From the NCBI GenBank assembly GCA_013397115.1, contig VWZW01000470.1:830184-894183 (forward strand): a DNA stretch of 64,000 nucleotides, given 5' to 3'. A program made the translations under genes and the position numbers. Below the pieces are notes generated by a model. That model had not been told where the DNA came from and ran no database searches. It was given only the letters and a program-made list of their open reading frames with translations. The DNA comes from Edolisoma coerulescens. Taxonomy: Eukaryota > Chordata > Aves > Passeriformes > Campephagidae. Positions 12,610 through 26,000 of the stretch are shown here, piece after piece (position 1 is the first letter of the stretch; every line of letters begins with the position of its first letter).

Positions 12610-12853
12610 CTGGAATACTCGCTGGAGAAATGGGACCAGATCTTGACTGGTTGCTTCCAACGGGTGAGCCTACCGGGGAAGGCGATGGGCCCCCAGGGAT
12701 GCCAGAGAGATGTGGAGAAGCATGAGGGGAAAACGGAGACTGTGCAGGGTTGCTCTGCTCCCCTTGGCTGCTTGTAGAGCCTGACGCGCTAACAGCTGAG
12801 CTGAGGGTTGCTTCAGTTCCAGTCGGCAAGTCGTCAATGGATCCAGATAAATC
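12610..12853 (-). CDS. ARID1B: ARID1B internal coding exon (BAF250B, BAF chromatin-remodelling subunit)
   Basis: This 244-base exon encodes 81 complete codons plus the first base of a split glycine codon (it starts in phase 0 and leaves phase 1). The reading starts DLSGSIDDLPTGTEATLSS, continues through SQGEQSNPAQSPFSPHASPH and SPSPVGSPVGSNQSRSG, and ends SPASIP. I recognise this as ARID1B. The paralogue ARID1A shares the SNPAQSPFSPH core but, as I remember it, differs around TGTEATLSSAVSASG, so ARID1B fits better. ARID1B is a large nuclear subunit of the canonical BAF (SWI/SNF) complex. It helps assemble the complex and bind DNA through its ARID domain. This exon lies before the ARID domain, in a Ser/Pro/Gly-rich region with no catalytic residues that is probably disordered. 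There are no stops or frameshifts. Boundaries come from the tcctcag acceptor and the GTAAGT donor. The in-frame reading continues past the donor into intron, so the open frame on its own overstates the coding end. Confidence 0.96.
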
Positions 12854-12880
12854 CTGAGGAAAAATGAAAAAAGAACATAA
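12854..12880 (-). other. ARID1B: Splice acceptor and polypyrimidine tract of the ARID1B exon
   Basis: Read on the minus strand, this is a pyrimidine-rich run (ttcttttttcatttttcctc) ending in the AG at 12855-12854, directly before the GAT codon that opens the exon. The tract is long, nearly unbroken and has no earlier AG inside it, so this is a strong 3' splice site. I did not identify a branch point with confidence. Confidence 0.93.
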
Positions 12881-15702
12881 GTGCTTGCATGAATACTCAG
12901 GCCACAGGACTCAAGAGCTGGCATGGCAATAGATCCATTTGTTTACTTACTGCAGCAGATAACTGAGAGATTGTCTTTTAACGTGTAGTGAAATGATGGC
13001 AGAAAACAAGGATAGTATGCACAATTCTCTGCTCAATCTCTAATTCTTTTGAGAAAAAGAACAAGCAAGGGCGACAAATGAATTGGAACCAAATTCATTC
13101 AGCATTGAACTTAACCTTTTCCATCTGGATTAAGCTTTCAAAATTAATCCCACAAATTCTGCCTGAGCATACCAAAACTAATGAAAATGATACATCAGTT
13201 TCACTTTCACACAGTATTTAATTTTGGGGTTTGCTACCGTTACAATCACAGCTTATACTCTTCACTCTAAACCATTACCACAATGAGAGAAGAAGGGTTT
13301 AAAATATGCAGCCCTCTAACACTCCCATGCAGCTCCTTTGCCTTGCAGCAGGGAGATGAGAAAAGGCCCTGCCCTCAGCAGCAGCACTGGACCCACTGGC
13401 CACCAAGGAACAAGGACTGCTGCTTCTCCACTTCCAACAAATACCAGTGTACACCTCACAGGTTCTCTTCAACTTCATCTGAATACACTGCTAAACAGTT
13501 ACTCCATTTCAGCTCACAACTGCTGCATTTTCAATGAGAAATTTCCTCTGTAGGTCACAGCACATCTGAATTCTAACTATGAACTGCTGGACATATTCCC
13601 TGAAGCTGTAACACAGGAGTTATACCGGTCTTTGAATCTGTGGGAGTAATTAGAGGCTTTAAATAATTTTAAGATCAGATATGAAAAACCAAGAATGCTG
13701 TGACAAAGCAAGCACATGCTCCCCAACTGTCAAGAAAAATGTTAACTCCTAAGCATCACAGAAAAAGCTCATACAAACTGAAAGGTGCCAATATAGCTGT
13801 GCTTCCGTAGCTACTGGCAGATCACAAGGAGCATGTTACTAACTATTTCTATTAGCAAACTAGAGCACAAAAAAGTGGCACGGAGCTACCTCACATACAA
13901 ACCAGGTCATTAAGTGATCCCTGAGACTTGAAATAACTGGGATGACAGAGTGCATTACTTTGGCTGATCCTGACTTCATTTGTTTGGCTCATTCAAGTGG
14001 TTGCACCAGACAGCAGGACCCCTTGTCCGAATAGCACAAAAAGAACTGGGTTCTGCCTGAGTAAAGAGTTCAGGAAGCAAAGCCTTAGTGCTGCCTAATT
14101 TTCATAACAAAAAATAAAGTTTTTTAGAAGTCACAGAACATGGATGAAATGCACACATGGTGTACTTAGAGCCCTGTCCAATGATGACTACCTCCATTAC
14201 AAGGGAGGCTCACAGCCAGGTTCCCCTAACAGACGGACACGGTCAGTCTTCCGAGGCACAGGAAGAGGAGGATTAACAGTTAAAGCACTGCTAACACTCA
14301 CTAGAAGCCACACAGAATGCTACGTGTTATTCCTCATTGTGTGTAAGGGTAGGCAATACAAACCACTCGACTCAGCTTGCTGCAGGGCATCTTGCACACC
14401 TTATTTCCAATGAGCTCTCACAAATACTTCAAGAACAACTCTTACCACAGTTAAATTTTGCTTTTTCTGACAAGTATGAAATTGTACCCATATTTCATTA
14501 GGCATATGAAAAGCAAAAATTAAGGCTAAAACTTCAGTCTGCATGTGGATGCTGCATGCACTCAAGAGTAGACTTCCAAATCCGTACAAATGGAAATTTA
14601 ATTGTGAAGTGGGCAATAAACTATTTTCATTGTTTCTTTTTCGGATCTATTAACTGTAGAAAATGTAAACAAGAAATAACACTGCTTCGTACTGCATAGA
14701 GCAACACTAGATATTTTTCATACTAGAATGTATTTGGCAAACAGGTAAGCAATTACTGCTTTTCCATACATAATATGGTATTCTCCTAAATGGAATCAAA
14801 TAGCTGCTGTCGTCATGCGTAACAAATGCTGCAGGAAGTGCTGATAAAACAAATGCTGCTGAAAAGCATATAATAAACCTCTGAGAACTGAATGTAGCAG
14901 AATAGAGCCTATTCTAAAGGAATATAAATTCAGTGTAAAAAACCAGATAGGCACCCAACTGATAGAAGATATAGAAAACACAGGTTTACATTTAGAATAA
15001 TGAAGATTTTAAAAGGGTGTGTGGAGTAAAGTTTTCATTTGTGTTGGCAAGTCAAAGTACTTGAAAAAACAAATTTGCCAGAGTAGTGGAAAAGCCGGGA
15101 AGAAATTAGCACTGTCCTTGATGAAATTATCTGCTCTTCATAGGCTAAGGCAAAACTATGGGACGAGATTGAAATTCACTTTTCCTGTGAAAACCCACAT
15201 CGACTTCTCCAGCCTTTTGCACGAGTGGAACAACTGATGAGTCTCAGGCATTTTCTCAAGTGCCTGCCTTCCAGGAATTTCTTCTCCCACCTGATGAAAC
15301 TCCTTCACGAAGGTGGAGAAGGAAGGGAAAAGCTTGTATGATACCAGCCTATTTAAATTGCGAAGCCATGCCACCCTCATGCAGGGCAGGCTGAGGGAGC
15401 AGCCTGGCAGGCATGGCACCCCCGCAGTGCCTTGTGCTCCCCACACGCGCTCAGTGTAAGCACCGGGATTTTCTCCCAGGAATGGTGAACTTCACAATCA
15501 CTGCATCTGCTTAGGATGCTATGCTAGTGCTCACTCATCAGACGCATCAAGAAAACCGAGAAAGAGGTTGCTCTCAGGATGGCACAAAAGACTGTTGCCT
15601 GTCTAGAAGTCTGGACTGTGCCACACAACCTCCTACCTTGTCTTCAAGTGGGCTAAAATGAGAAATACCAGCTGTTCTGTACAGGGTGGTTTGGAGTTTT
15701 TT
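12881..15702 (-). other. ARID1B: ARID1B upstream intron, exon-proximal part
   Basis: This is non-coding sequence next to the acceptor. I looked for the preceding ARID1B exon on the minus strand and did not find it. The minus-strand open frame at 15446-15156 (96 codons) does not resemble ARID1B or a known domain. No transposon is recognised. Confidence 0.6.
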
Positions 15703-15749
15703 NNNNNNNNNNNNNNNNNNNNNNNNNNNNNNNNNNNNNNNNNNNNNNN
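15703..15749. other. Assembly gap (47 N) in a T-rich tract
   Basis: Forty-seven undetermined bases lie between a short T run (15697-15702) and a longer T-rich run (15751-15777). The flanks suggest that a homopolymer or T-rich microsatellite stopped sequencing or assembly, so the true length is probably uncertain. The minus-strand open frame at 15853-15653 runs through the gap and is not evidence of a gene. Confidence 0.99.
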
Positions 15750-18700
15750 CTTTTTGTTTTTTTTTTTTTCTTTTTTGTTAACATACACTTCGAGGCCTTA
15801 CCTAGTCTTCTAAAGTGGAAAGCTTGAGTGGACAAGCAACTATGCCTCAGCATACAGAGGCTTTAGAAACATCTCTGTTACCTAAAAAAGCTAATTGGGA
15901 AATTAAAAAGAAGGAGAAGAAAGACTTTATGTGAAGCACCTGGACAGAAAAACCAGAAGTCGGCTTTCTTTCTCCTATTATCAGCATTTTAATACTTGCT
16001 TTTACCTCATTTTACAGAACAGTAGTGAAGTTGTGCAAATTCCACATCACAAACATTTATATGTATATAAAACACTATACACATACACATTATATAAGTA
16101 AATTACACAGATACACTTCCATTTACTTAGCATATCTATATGTAAAGCTATTAGAAAGCCTACTAATAGGAGAAATTCACAGCGGTTTAAGCACACAGCC
16201 TAGTTAACAAAGAAGCTCTGTAACTAATACTCCTCTAGAGGACAATTTAGTCAGCAGGGCACCAACTCTATTCTTCTTTTATAAGTAGTATCAGATCTAT
16301 GATGCCTGTAAAGAACAGAGAGACCTTACTTACTGCATCTCATTCAAACCAAGGCACCTTCAAGCTACAGTGCTTCCATTTATCTTGTTGGAAAGTTGGC
16401 AGGTTAGGTAATTGCTGGGATTCTTTTAAGGGGCTGAAGTCCCCATACCCTAAGGCATGCCTTAAATTTTGCCTCTTTTCAGAGGCTTTTTCTGGAAAGC
16501 ACTCATTTCTTCCAGTAAAATCTAGCAAGTTTAGAATTACCAGTAGTGTTGTGTTTCTTACAGATCTGTTTCTTGTAGAGTAATCCTATTATTCTTATCT
16601 ATGGTATTGTTATGACTATATTTTCAAATGTGACATCAAATCTAAGAAAAAATGAAGGACAAAATATTTCCCCCCTCCCATCACAAATGTGTATTACAGT
16701 TCTGTATTCTCTGTGTCGGCTTTATGTCCTGTATTATTCAGGACATCCCAACCAGCTTTCAAAATTCATTTCCACATAATACCTTGATTACAAACTGAAA
16801 TGTCCCCATGCAGGATTTATCTCTTTTAGCAAAGTGTTTTATCTTCAACTATCTTCAGTTCTAGCCTCACCTTCCACCTATGCATGACCTTTTTTCTTCC
16901 CCGTCTGACAAGTACAAGAGCTAAAATGAACAGGATCACATTGTGCTTGGGATTATAATGTTATGCCTTCCTGGTGGTATGATCTTATCAGAGTGACAGG
17001 AGAGACACTCTTGAAGCAGCACACCAATTTACTCCTGCAACGTGGGCAGCAAGGGGTAAAAGGAAGCAAACTGCTTACATAGAGCCAGGAAACCCAAAGC
17101 TACAAAGAGACCACTGGAAAAAAACCCCTAAAAACACCCATGTATAATATAATGACATTAACTTACTCGAGGAACACACCTAGATCCAATAAACAGCAAA
17201 AGGGAGACTACAGTAGCTCAGCAATACCACCACAATTTTACACACTGAGTGTGACAGGATTACAGCATTCACCGTGGAGCAAAAATTTACACTGCAAACA
17301 CTTCATGCAGTTGTCAGCTTTGCTTAGCAATGTCTCAACAAACACAAACCAAGATTTTACTAAGGGGATCCCTTGCTAAATACTTAACAGCTGAAAAAGG
17401 ATGAGCACCTTCTCTGAAAGCAGAAGAAGGAGAAAGCGTGGGGCATCTTGCTAACAGAGTTCCTACGCCACTAAATTACAGTCCAAATTCTCTAAGAAGT
17501 TACTGCAGTTTGGGGCTCTCTTGCAGGGATTATGCAGAGCACATACAACCTGTGATTTATTTAAATTTTCCAACTATTGCCTACCAGTTCCTTTATGCTC
17601 AGGGAGCAGAAGGAAAGCAGAAATATTCTGTAGATATTAAAATTAAAGACACACAAAACCTTTCTGTCTCCAAGAAGTTGAACCCCCCCAGACTCTACCC
17701 TACAATCCATTGTGCTGGGATGAATCCCAGCGCTACATGCAGGGAACTGCATCAACTGACTGGCTGCAGGATCAAAGCCTACTCATTCCATTCAGGCCTT
17801 CCTACAGTATTTCCTTAGGATGGTACTGCTCAAAAGACAGGATCCTGCATGAAATATCCATCTCTTTAACATGAATCACCACTTTAGAAGCAAAATTATA
17901 TATACAAGCAAACATATTTCACATGTAAGTATGTAAATACATATTCAAACAGACATACACTCTGCTATTGTTTTGGAGCCATGGGGGATTATGAACAATA
18001 TGCTCTGTAATTGAGATTAACTTTGAACAAATGATTTGGCTGACAAACACACATGCGCACACAAAAGAAAAACCCACAATAGCTCTGTTTAAATTTCAAG
18101 ATATTTGTAAGACCTCTTTTCAACACAAAGCAGCCTATAATAGCATGTTTCAAGAAGTCTTCCAAAGGCCCTGCTGGTCACATTGTGAAGGCAGCGAGTG
18201 AGCTAACAGCCTCCCAGCGCCTACGCAACCGGAAAAACGCACGGGCACAGCAACGATTGGGACCACGTGGAAAATTCTTTTGTTTTCAAAAGCTGCTACC
18301 CCAGACCTGGGTATCTTCCTTCCACACCAGCTGCATAACAACCCTCAGCTAAGGACAAAAACTGTACCTAACGCACATCCTTTAAAAATTGTTTAACAGG
18401 AGACACCAGGGCTACCATTGCATTTCTGCCAAAATCCCTTTTACATGCCTTACTGAAATTAATTCTGGCAGAGAAAACAAGGTTCATTCTCTGAATCTTG
18501 TTAAATCAAGGTCTGGAGAAGGAAAAGTAGAGAAGATCACTTCTAGTACAAACATCTCCCTGAGGAAAAATCTCGATTTCTATTGACAGGCACAACTCTA
18601 CCTCAGAACATGCCATTTGAGGAGAGGGCTTGTTTCACTTGCAAGACAAACACAAACTTTGACAATAGCTGGGCAGAGGTACTTCTTATGATACTTACTC

Positions 18701-21700
18701 ATGTTACCTAGAATTCTTATGTAATTCCACTTACTATATGTTTCAGGGTTTTTAACCAGATTTTTAACTTTAACCTCCATGTGATAAACTATTCATGCAA
18801 TATTCTAAATGAAGGGAATTCTAAGTATATGATAAAAATACTAGCTTCTTGCACTAAATTTAGTGACAAAGCACCACTTGCTGGGGAAACACATTCTCTT
18901 CATTCTGTGGACCTCACATGCTTCCCAAAATAACTTGGTTACTGAACTGTGTTGCAAGTACTCTCTCTGATCAGTATCAAGTGCTTTCTCTGAGAAGTTA
19001 GATAGGCAAGTCCCTGAGGATGCAAAAACCTTTTTCCCAAAAGCCCTATATTCACTCAAGCAACAAAGAAAAAGTGCAATCAAACAATGCAGTGCCAGTG
19101 CCCTGCCTGCTATCTTTTCAATGTATGGGATCCTGGAACTAGATCAGTCTTCAAGAAATTACAAAAAGGTGACTTGGAAAAACATATTCAAATCACAGCT
19201 TACTACCTAATTGCTAAGCAAATGACTGTTTATTTAAAGAAAGAGTAATTTTTTACTACATTTGTTTAGCAAGCAAAGGATCGGTGTTTGTAAGACAACC
19301 TTACTTAAAAATAAAAATTGTTGACCTGGGGATATAGGAGTCCAAGAACAGAACATGACATGCCCGTGTCTGTCAGGCATGGGATGAGAAGAAGTTGCTT
19401 GGATGGATACAATCACATTTCTGTGTCTACAGTTATCCACAATGGGATCTTATTTGCTTGTCCAGACAAGAGCTTTACATGAAAGCTGCTTAGGGCAGCT
19501 AGAAATTCAAAACTGATGAGGCACCAGATGAAGGCCCCGCCAGCCACACTCCTCCCTGCCCGTGTGAGCGCCACTCACTGCGGGGTCTGCAGCTCCCTGG
19601 CAGCTACCAGGAAGGGGCTCCTGAGCCCTACAGCTGCATCAAGTAACCTAACGGCACAAAAAAAGTCACTGGTTTATAAACATTGACTCCCGTGTATGAA
19701 ACGATAAATACTAATGACCCATGTGCCATCAAAGCAAATTGACAAAGTCTAACAAGGACTGTAAAGCGTAGGACACACAGCTTGTCTGACAAGGATACTT
19801 TTTTATATTGAAAATAAACAGTAAATCTCCAGAACAGAAAAACAATAACACAGCATCTCTCAAGATACAAACTTCCCTGTTTATCTCTGAAGCAGAATGC
19901 TTAGCACGTAGAATTTCGGGAAATAAAATTTAAAAACAAAAAGCCACGAACCCTTAGGAGTCATTTGTTTCTTCAGTACTGTAGCAAAGAAAAATTCCCA
20001 GCTAACAACTCTTGTAGCTACAGCATCAGTCATTTATCATCAATAAATCAGCAACCTTTAAAACAACCAAATCAATGAAAACCACAACAAATGGCCCCTA
20101 TGAAGAAGAAAGAAAAGTTGTGTTTGCATAACAGCAATCTAATAAAATTTAGTTTATTCATACTACGTCCCATGCACAGTACCAAACTTAACCATTCCCA
20201 AAAATGAAATCCCTTCTGTTAAACCTAAAGGGTTTTTCACATAAGAACAGTGAGGTGACACATAACAACTTCCCTTTTTTTGCATCTCTTTGGATTACAA
20301 CCACTTTCTAGATCATGTAGCCTACAGTTGCCTCCACAGGGAGAAGACAGACTAAACTGGCAAGATAAAACAGAGGAAGCTGAGTGAAGCAAAACGTGTA
20401 CTGATCCAAAACCTCTCAAGCTCACTGGAGCTTGTATTTTTGGGGATCACTGTCCTTCTCTCTCTATGCAGTAAGCTTAGAATCTGAATGGCCGCTGCAC
20501 GACCACCCGGCTCGCCAGCCCAGACAACTCTCCTGGCTGTGCTTCTGGCCATGCTGAATTCAGCATCAAAAAGCCCCAGGGAAAACACCACGTGGCTGCT
20601 ACTCCTCCTCCCATTACATACTTATTCTACTTTCACAGCTGATGTAGAAAGAAATCAGACTAAGTAAGCAAATATAGGACTACCAAATCGCAAGAAAGAC
20701 AAACACGGATTTGAGCAAAAGCATATGAGGAAGAACAAGACATTACTAATAGAACATATGGGTCAGCAGATCTGAAAGAGACCAAACATGTTAGCAAGAG
20801 CAGCAGTAATATGCATTAGAAAGTATTGCTTACTCTCTTTATTCCGTTTACTCTGGCTATCATACTTTGGAAACTTGCAGCACACGCAGTCACACATAGA
20901 CCATCTATCTTGAGACTACATATTTAAAAACCTGATATTGTGCAGGTGTGGCTCAAGCAGAAATGAATAAACAAAACTTCAGAATACCATAACATGTAAC
21001 GTGGTAAAACTCACACCATGCCTCACCTGCACTACATCCATGAGACTGCAGTGCAGAGATTCTCAATAGGTCTGTGCAGGGCAGCTCACGTAGGAGAAGC
21101 CCTTTGAACATGACCATACAACCTCATGTGGCTGAATGTACTTTACTGTTTACTACTACAGACATACCCTGAGTCACAACACACCTATTTTGCAACTATT
21201 AATTGACATCTTTCTACATGTGCTTCTCAGGCTATCCCACATGGCATCCCGAAGGCATTAACTGTGCTTATAAGTTGGACCTACAATACTATCTGATTTG
21301 GAGACTGCAGTTGGGAAAATAGAAAAGTGTTGGTCCAACAACCAACTGCCCACTGAAAGCAGATATTGTCATGCCATAGTAAATTAGGCAAGTTGATAAC
21401 AAGTGAGCTGTTCTGACAGCCCAAGGCCACCTGTGCATGGAGTACGATAAAGGGCTTAAACAATTGATTGAACCTATACACCTGTATGCCCAAGGTTTAA
21501 AAACTCTTGATCTACAGCACTTGCCTTTTTTCTTTTTTTTTCATATTAATACCCTTTGTAGAGTTATGGTTTGATAAAAAAGTCTGTCCCAGCAGGTTAC
21601 CGTGGGAATAAGGATCTACAAAACATAGTTTTTCATTAGCTTAGGGCTTGTGCATGCATCATACTGTGTCTCTTTCTTCTCTCTCCCACAACACCCTGTA

Positions 21701-24700
21701 ACCAAATACCACAATTCAATGAGATGGTAAATAAGCCCCAGACACATCTTAAACTTCAAAAACACAGGTGCTCTGTTAACTTTCCATCTCTTCCTCTTGA
21801 ATCAGAAGCAGAAAGGAGGAGAAAAATGTATACATCAAAAAGACTGATAAATGTTATAAAGACTTCCTTTTTAAGGAACTGAATAAAGGGACTTCCCTCA
21901 GAGAACAACACTAATTAATGAATTAAGTCTTGTTTAAAATATGGGATATGCAGTGTTATACTGGGGTAACAGGCAGAAACCAGTATCATAAGGTTTACTT
22001 CAGTAAATTCAGCTTAATTTGCCACTTTAGGCTCATTGTCTCATCCTCATGCAAGAACCTCTCATCTTTGTTCCTTTCTCTTCATTTTTACTGAACCCAA
22101 CGCGACTCAGTGGAGTGTAGTTTGACCATCAGTAAAGCACAAACACACAGGGCTGTGATCACTCTGCTTCTGCTTCGCTCCTCACCCCCAGCCACACGCA
22201 CAAACTGCTTACTTCTTTCTGAGGTCTGTGGACCACAGCAGCAAAACCATTACTCTTCAAGACCTGTTCACTCAACCCCTCCCACATTTACATTCTCCGG
22301 TAACCTGGGAAAAGATTGAAAAATGAAATCCAAGACAGTAAAAAAGCAGAAAATAAACTTTCAGATTGTTTTTTACACATGCCTGCTAGAACAAGGCTCC
22401 CACAACACCCCAAGTTCTGGAATTCACATTTCTTTGCAGTAATTCAGTGCTTGCTGGGCATGCTAAATAATCAAGCAGCCAGGGAATATAGCATTTTGAG
22501 ATGGAACGGCTTTAACAAACTTGTGCAGAACTCAAGTCTCAGAAACCTCTATATAAATTTCAAAAGGCTTTTGAAATTCTAGGAAAATGTCTTGGCCTCA
22601 GTTTTCTTTTTGAAATAATGCCTTGATTAGCCAAGGAGGAAGCGTAACTTGTCGCACTTCAACTGGGCATTAAGAAAAAATTCTGAAACACTGATACCCT
22701 CCCCCATCTACTGCTAAGCACCATTTTGGCATGGGAAGAGGTATCTCAAGGCTAAGATAATGCCATTGTTGTCTTGATTGCCGAGTGAACTAAGCTAAAC
22801 TTCATCCAACAGGTTCATAATTTCAGGTGCACTTCCAAAATCCAGTAAATGAGGAGACACATGGACGTGTCACTACAGAAGTGCTAAACACTGTGGACTA
22901 CGCAATCTACCAAAAATCCCCAACAGATCAGCTACTACTGGTCTTTAATATGTCATACAAAGGAAAAACATGCATGGGGAATTTTGAGGGTTTTGTGTGC
23001 CTGAGCATGCTTCAGCGTTGCAGCTTTTTCTTATGATAGAGAGGATAGGGAGTCCGGAGATCTTTTAGATAAAGCTTGTAGTGGGTTATTCTTCCCAAAT
23101 TTTCTGTGTCTTTAAGGGAGGAGGTTGGTATTGCACAGAATTACCAATTCATTGTGATGCTAATAAAAGTGGTCTGAAAAAATTCCAGGAAAGCATGGGC
23201 AGGATGTACAGTGTACAGCAATTGTGGTCTGCAAAAATGCGACTGCCACAATGGATGGACACTTGGTGGGGCCTTACTGGGCAGGGCGCTTCCATCTGCC
23301 TTTTTGTATGATGGTGCTTTACCCAGCCCTCCACCCGAGGTGCCAATTGTCCATCTCCAACACCGGCCAGGCTATGTCCCTGCTGCAGCTCCCTCCAGCA
23401 AGCACCACTGCAGTGCCACAGCCCACAGTGCACTTGGAAGCCACTAGTATAAAATATTTGTAAATACAATAAAAGAGAAGCCCTTTCTCCACTGATCTCT
23501 ATTCTTGTTGCACTGCATTTTGACAGTATTCAAAAATGGTGTGAAAAAACATGTCAGGTAAAATGACAGAGGTGGAAAAAGAAAGAACTGCAGCTGGAAG
23601 CTTCTTTGAGAGAGGGCTTCCCAGGATCTTGTAAGGCAGTGATCATTTACTTTCCTCTCTGGCTGCTCCTGTTCTCCCATGGGAAGCCAAAAAAACTGCA
23701 GCTCTAGTCAATGGCTGCTTCCTGGTCCTTGCAAGATGAAGCATAGACTTCAGCCCTGCCAGACCTTCAGGTGCAGCCCTACCTATTGCTGATTCTCCAT
23801 CCTCCAAGCCTGTCTGAGCTTCGTAACACGGCTCAGGGAGCTGGGCCAAGAAGGCTTTTGGGGAGTGCATCTGATAGAAAGATGGGAAAAGAGCCGTTTG
23901 TATCAAAGCATGGTTTACAAGTGCTACAGCTTGAGAAGAACATGGTTCTTAACCTTATGAAAGTTTTGCTGCATGGCTTCTAAGGTCATTGCTGCTTTGC
24001 AGCAGTCTTGCCTGAGCTCCTGTCCCAGTTCCCTGCTCACGGTCTTCTATGCGGAAGCCTACAAATAGGGCCAGCGTTTATACACTGCTTTATTTCTTTA
24101 AAAAGACCACTACCTTTATCACAACTTCGAAGAAGATCTACTTGATGGAACTATCAAGCCACAGCTCATTTCAACCTCTAAGTTACTCATTAGATAGACC
24201 ACCAAAAAAGAGGAAAAAAAAGCAAATCATTAAATTAGATCTTTACAAAGTCTCAAAATACTTCTAAAGGATGCTTGTCAGAACAAACAAATGTACCAAA
24301 GGAAGAAACAGCCTCATGAATTAAGTAAAAAAAAAAAAATAAAGAGAAAACATATGAAAATTTCAACAACCGTGCCAATCTGTTGCGAGCTGTACCCGTG
24401 CCAGTGGGCGGCCTCGGGGCACCGTAGGATTCCTCAGTGCAGTGCCAAGCTCCAGCAATATTGTTATGGTTAGAGAGGAATTTCTCACAAGAGCTAACAA
24501 AGGCAGAAGGTCATAAATAAACACAGCAGGATCGCCTTGTCAGTTCTCATTATTAGCGCTGCAGGCACTTGCTTTTCTATGGGCTGCTCACAGGTTCATT
24601 TAAGTGTAAGAGCTCCTCCTCAGAATTTCACATGCTCGTAAATAAAGACAACATTTCATTAGAAAGAAAGGCACACCTAAGTTATTTTTTATTATGGTTT

Positions 24701-26000
24701 CTTTTTACGCACACAGGGGCACATGTGCTTGAGCCGGCTGTGCTGTCTGCAGCCGCTCTATCCGTACTCATCCTGCACTGGCCAAAACCTCGCACTCGGC
24801 TAACCCAGAGCTGCAACACCCTTCCATGCTGGCTTCCGTGACGCCGTGCAGGCCTCCCTCACACCACAGCCATAATGAATGAGGAGAGCCTTACTACTGT
24901 AATAATGGTCACCAGAATTACATCTGGGCAGGAAATGAGGCTGAGCTCCTACACTGATCCTGACGTGCATTATACAACTAGGAAAGCACAGCTGTGTGAT
25001 CATTATTGCAATTATAAAGTGACATTTAGTGTTAATTTTCTTTTCTTAGTGAATTTTGAAACAGAGAAAAGGCAGAACCAGTAACTCTGGGGGTAAAAAT
25101 GTGCAAAAAAGGGAGAGAGAAGGTTTTAAGAGCGCAAATGTTGATTCTTCATCACCTCTCAGAGGTTAACAAACAGCCAAGTGAAAACACCTCATATCTC
25201 CCACATAAATATCCACCTTTATCTATATTCATACCTGTATAAATGGGTGAAAAGTAAGCTCTGTGTAAAACTAGACATGCTTGAAATAAATTAACACTGT
25301 CATATAATGCATGCTGATTTCAAGTTGCAGATACACTGCTTTTCAGAATATTAGGGGAAATCGAGAGACCAGCAATGCTATTTCTAGAGAGTTTTTATTT
25401 TCTATTTATTACCCCGGAATAAAAAAAAATGTAAAGATGTTAATAAAGCTCAAAGGTTCACAACTTTGGAAACACTGCCAGTAAATAAAAAGTTAATAAA
25501 ATAACAGGCCTTATGTTATACAGGGGATGCCTAGCAATGGGAAAACCACTTCTCAGTCACCATTCCTTCCAACACGAGAGAGGTGGCAGAGAATGTAATT
25601 ACTCACCTGCCAACCCCACCCCCCAAAATACTGCTCCCTCCTGTGAACTGTACTGAACACTAATGTACCAGTACATTAAATGGTCATGTCTATCCTTCTA
25701 GTTGGCTAAAATCTGACCGATGTTATTGTTACTATAAACTCAAATCCTCACCTTTTAAAGCAAACTACATGACCGACAAGTGAAAACCCGGGTGCCTTGC
25801 ATGCTTTCTGTGAGAAGCTTGGGAAAACAATTTTCCTTCCAGTTTGCTTCCTATCCCATCACCTGCTATCAAAAGAAGTCGAGTTGTTAGTCCTGATGCA
25901 CTACAGCAGAAAAGCCATGTTCAAAGAACTGCTTCTCTGAGCTGTGCAGCCCTTCATTACACACCATTCATCATTATCAACACCAGGAGTTGCTGGAACA
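15750..26000 (-). other. ARID1B: ARID1B upstream intron, no gene seen
   Basis: This is AT-rich intronic DNA. It contains small AT/CA-rich stretches (16050-16110, 17897-17965), a run of 13 A at 24327-24339 and a GC-richer patch near 19510-19620. Open frames reach only about 126 codons (17438-17818) and none shows a recognisable domain. I see no transposon I can name, no RNA gene and no ARID1B exon. Confidence 0.55.

Noticed and set aside
12592..12924. Other open frames over the exon (12592-12777 plus; 12924-12670 minus in another frame)
   Set aside because: They are shadows of the ARID1B exon; only the 12853-12610 minus frame matches a known protein and the splice sites.
15156..15446. 96-codon minus-strand frame considered as an alternative ARID1B exon
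   Set aside because: The sequence does not resemble any ARID1B or ARID1A segment I know, and no convincing acceptor plus donor pair brackets it.
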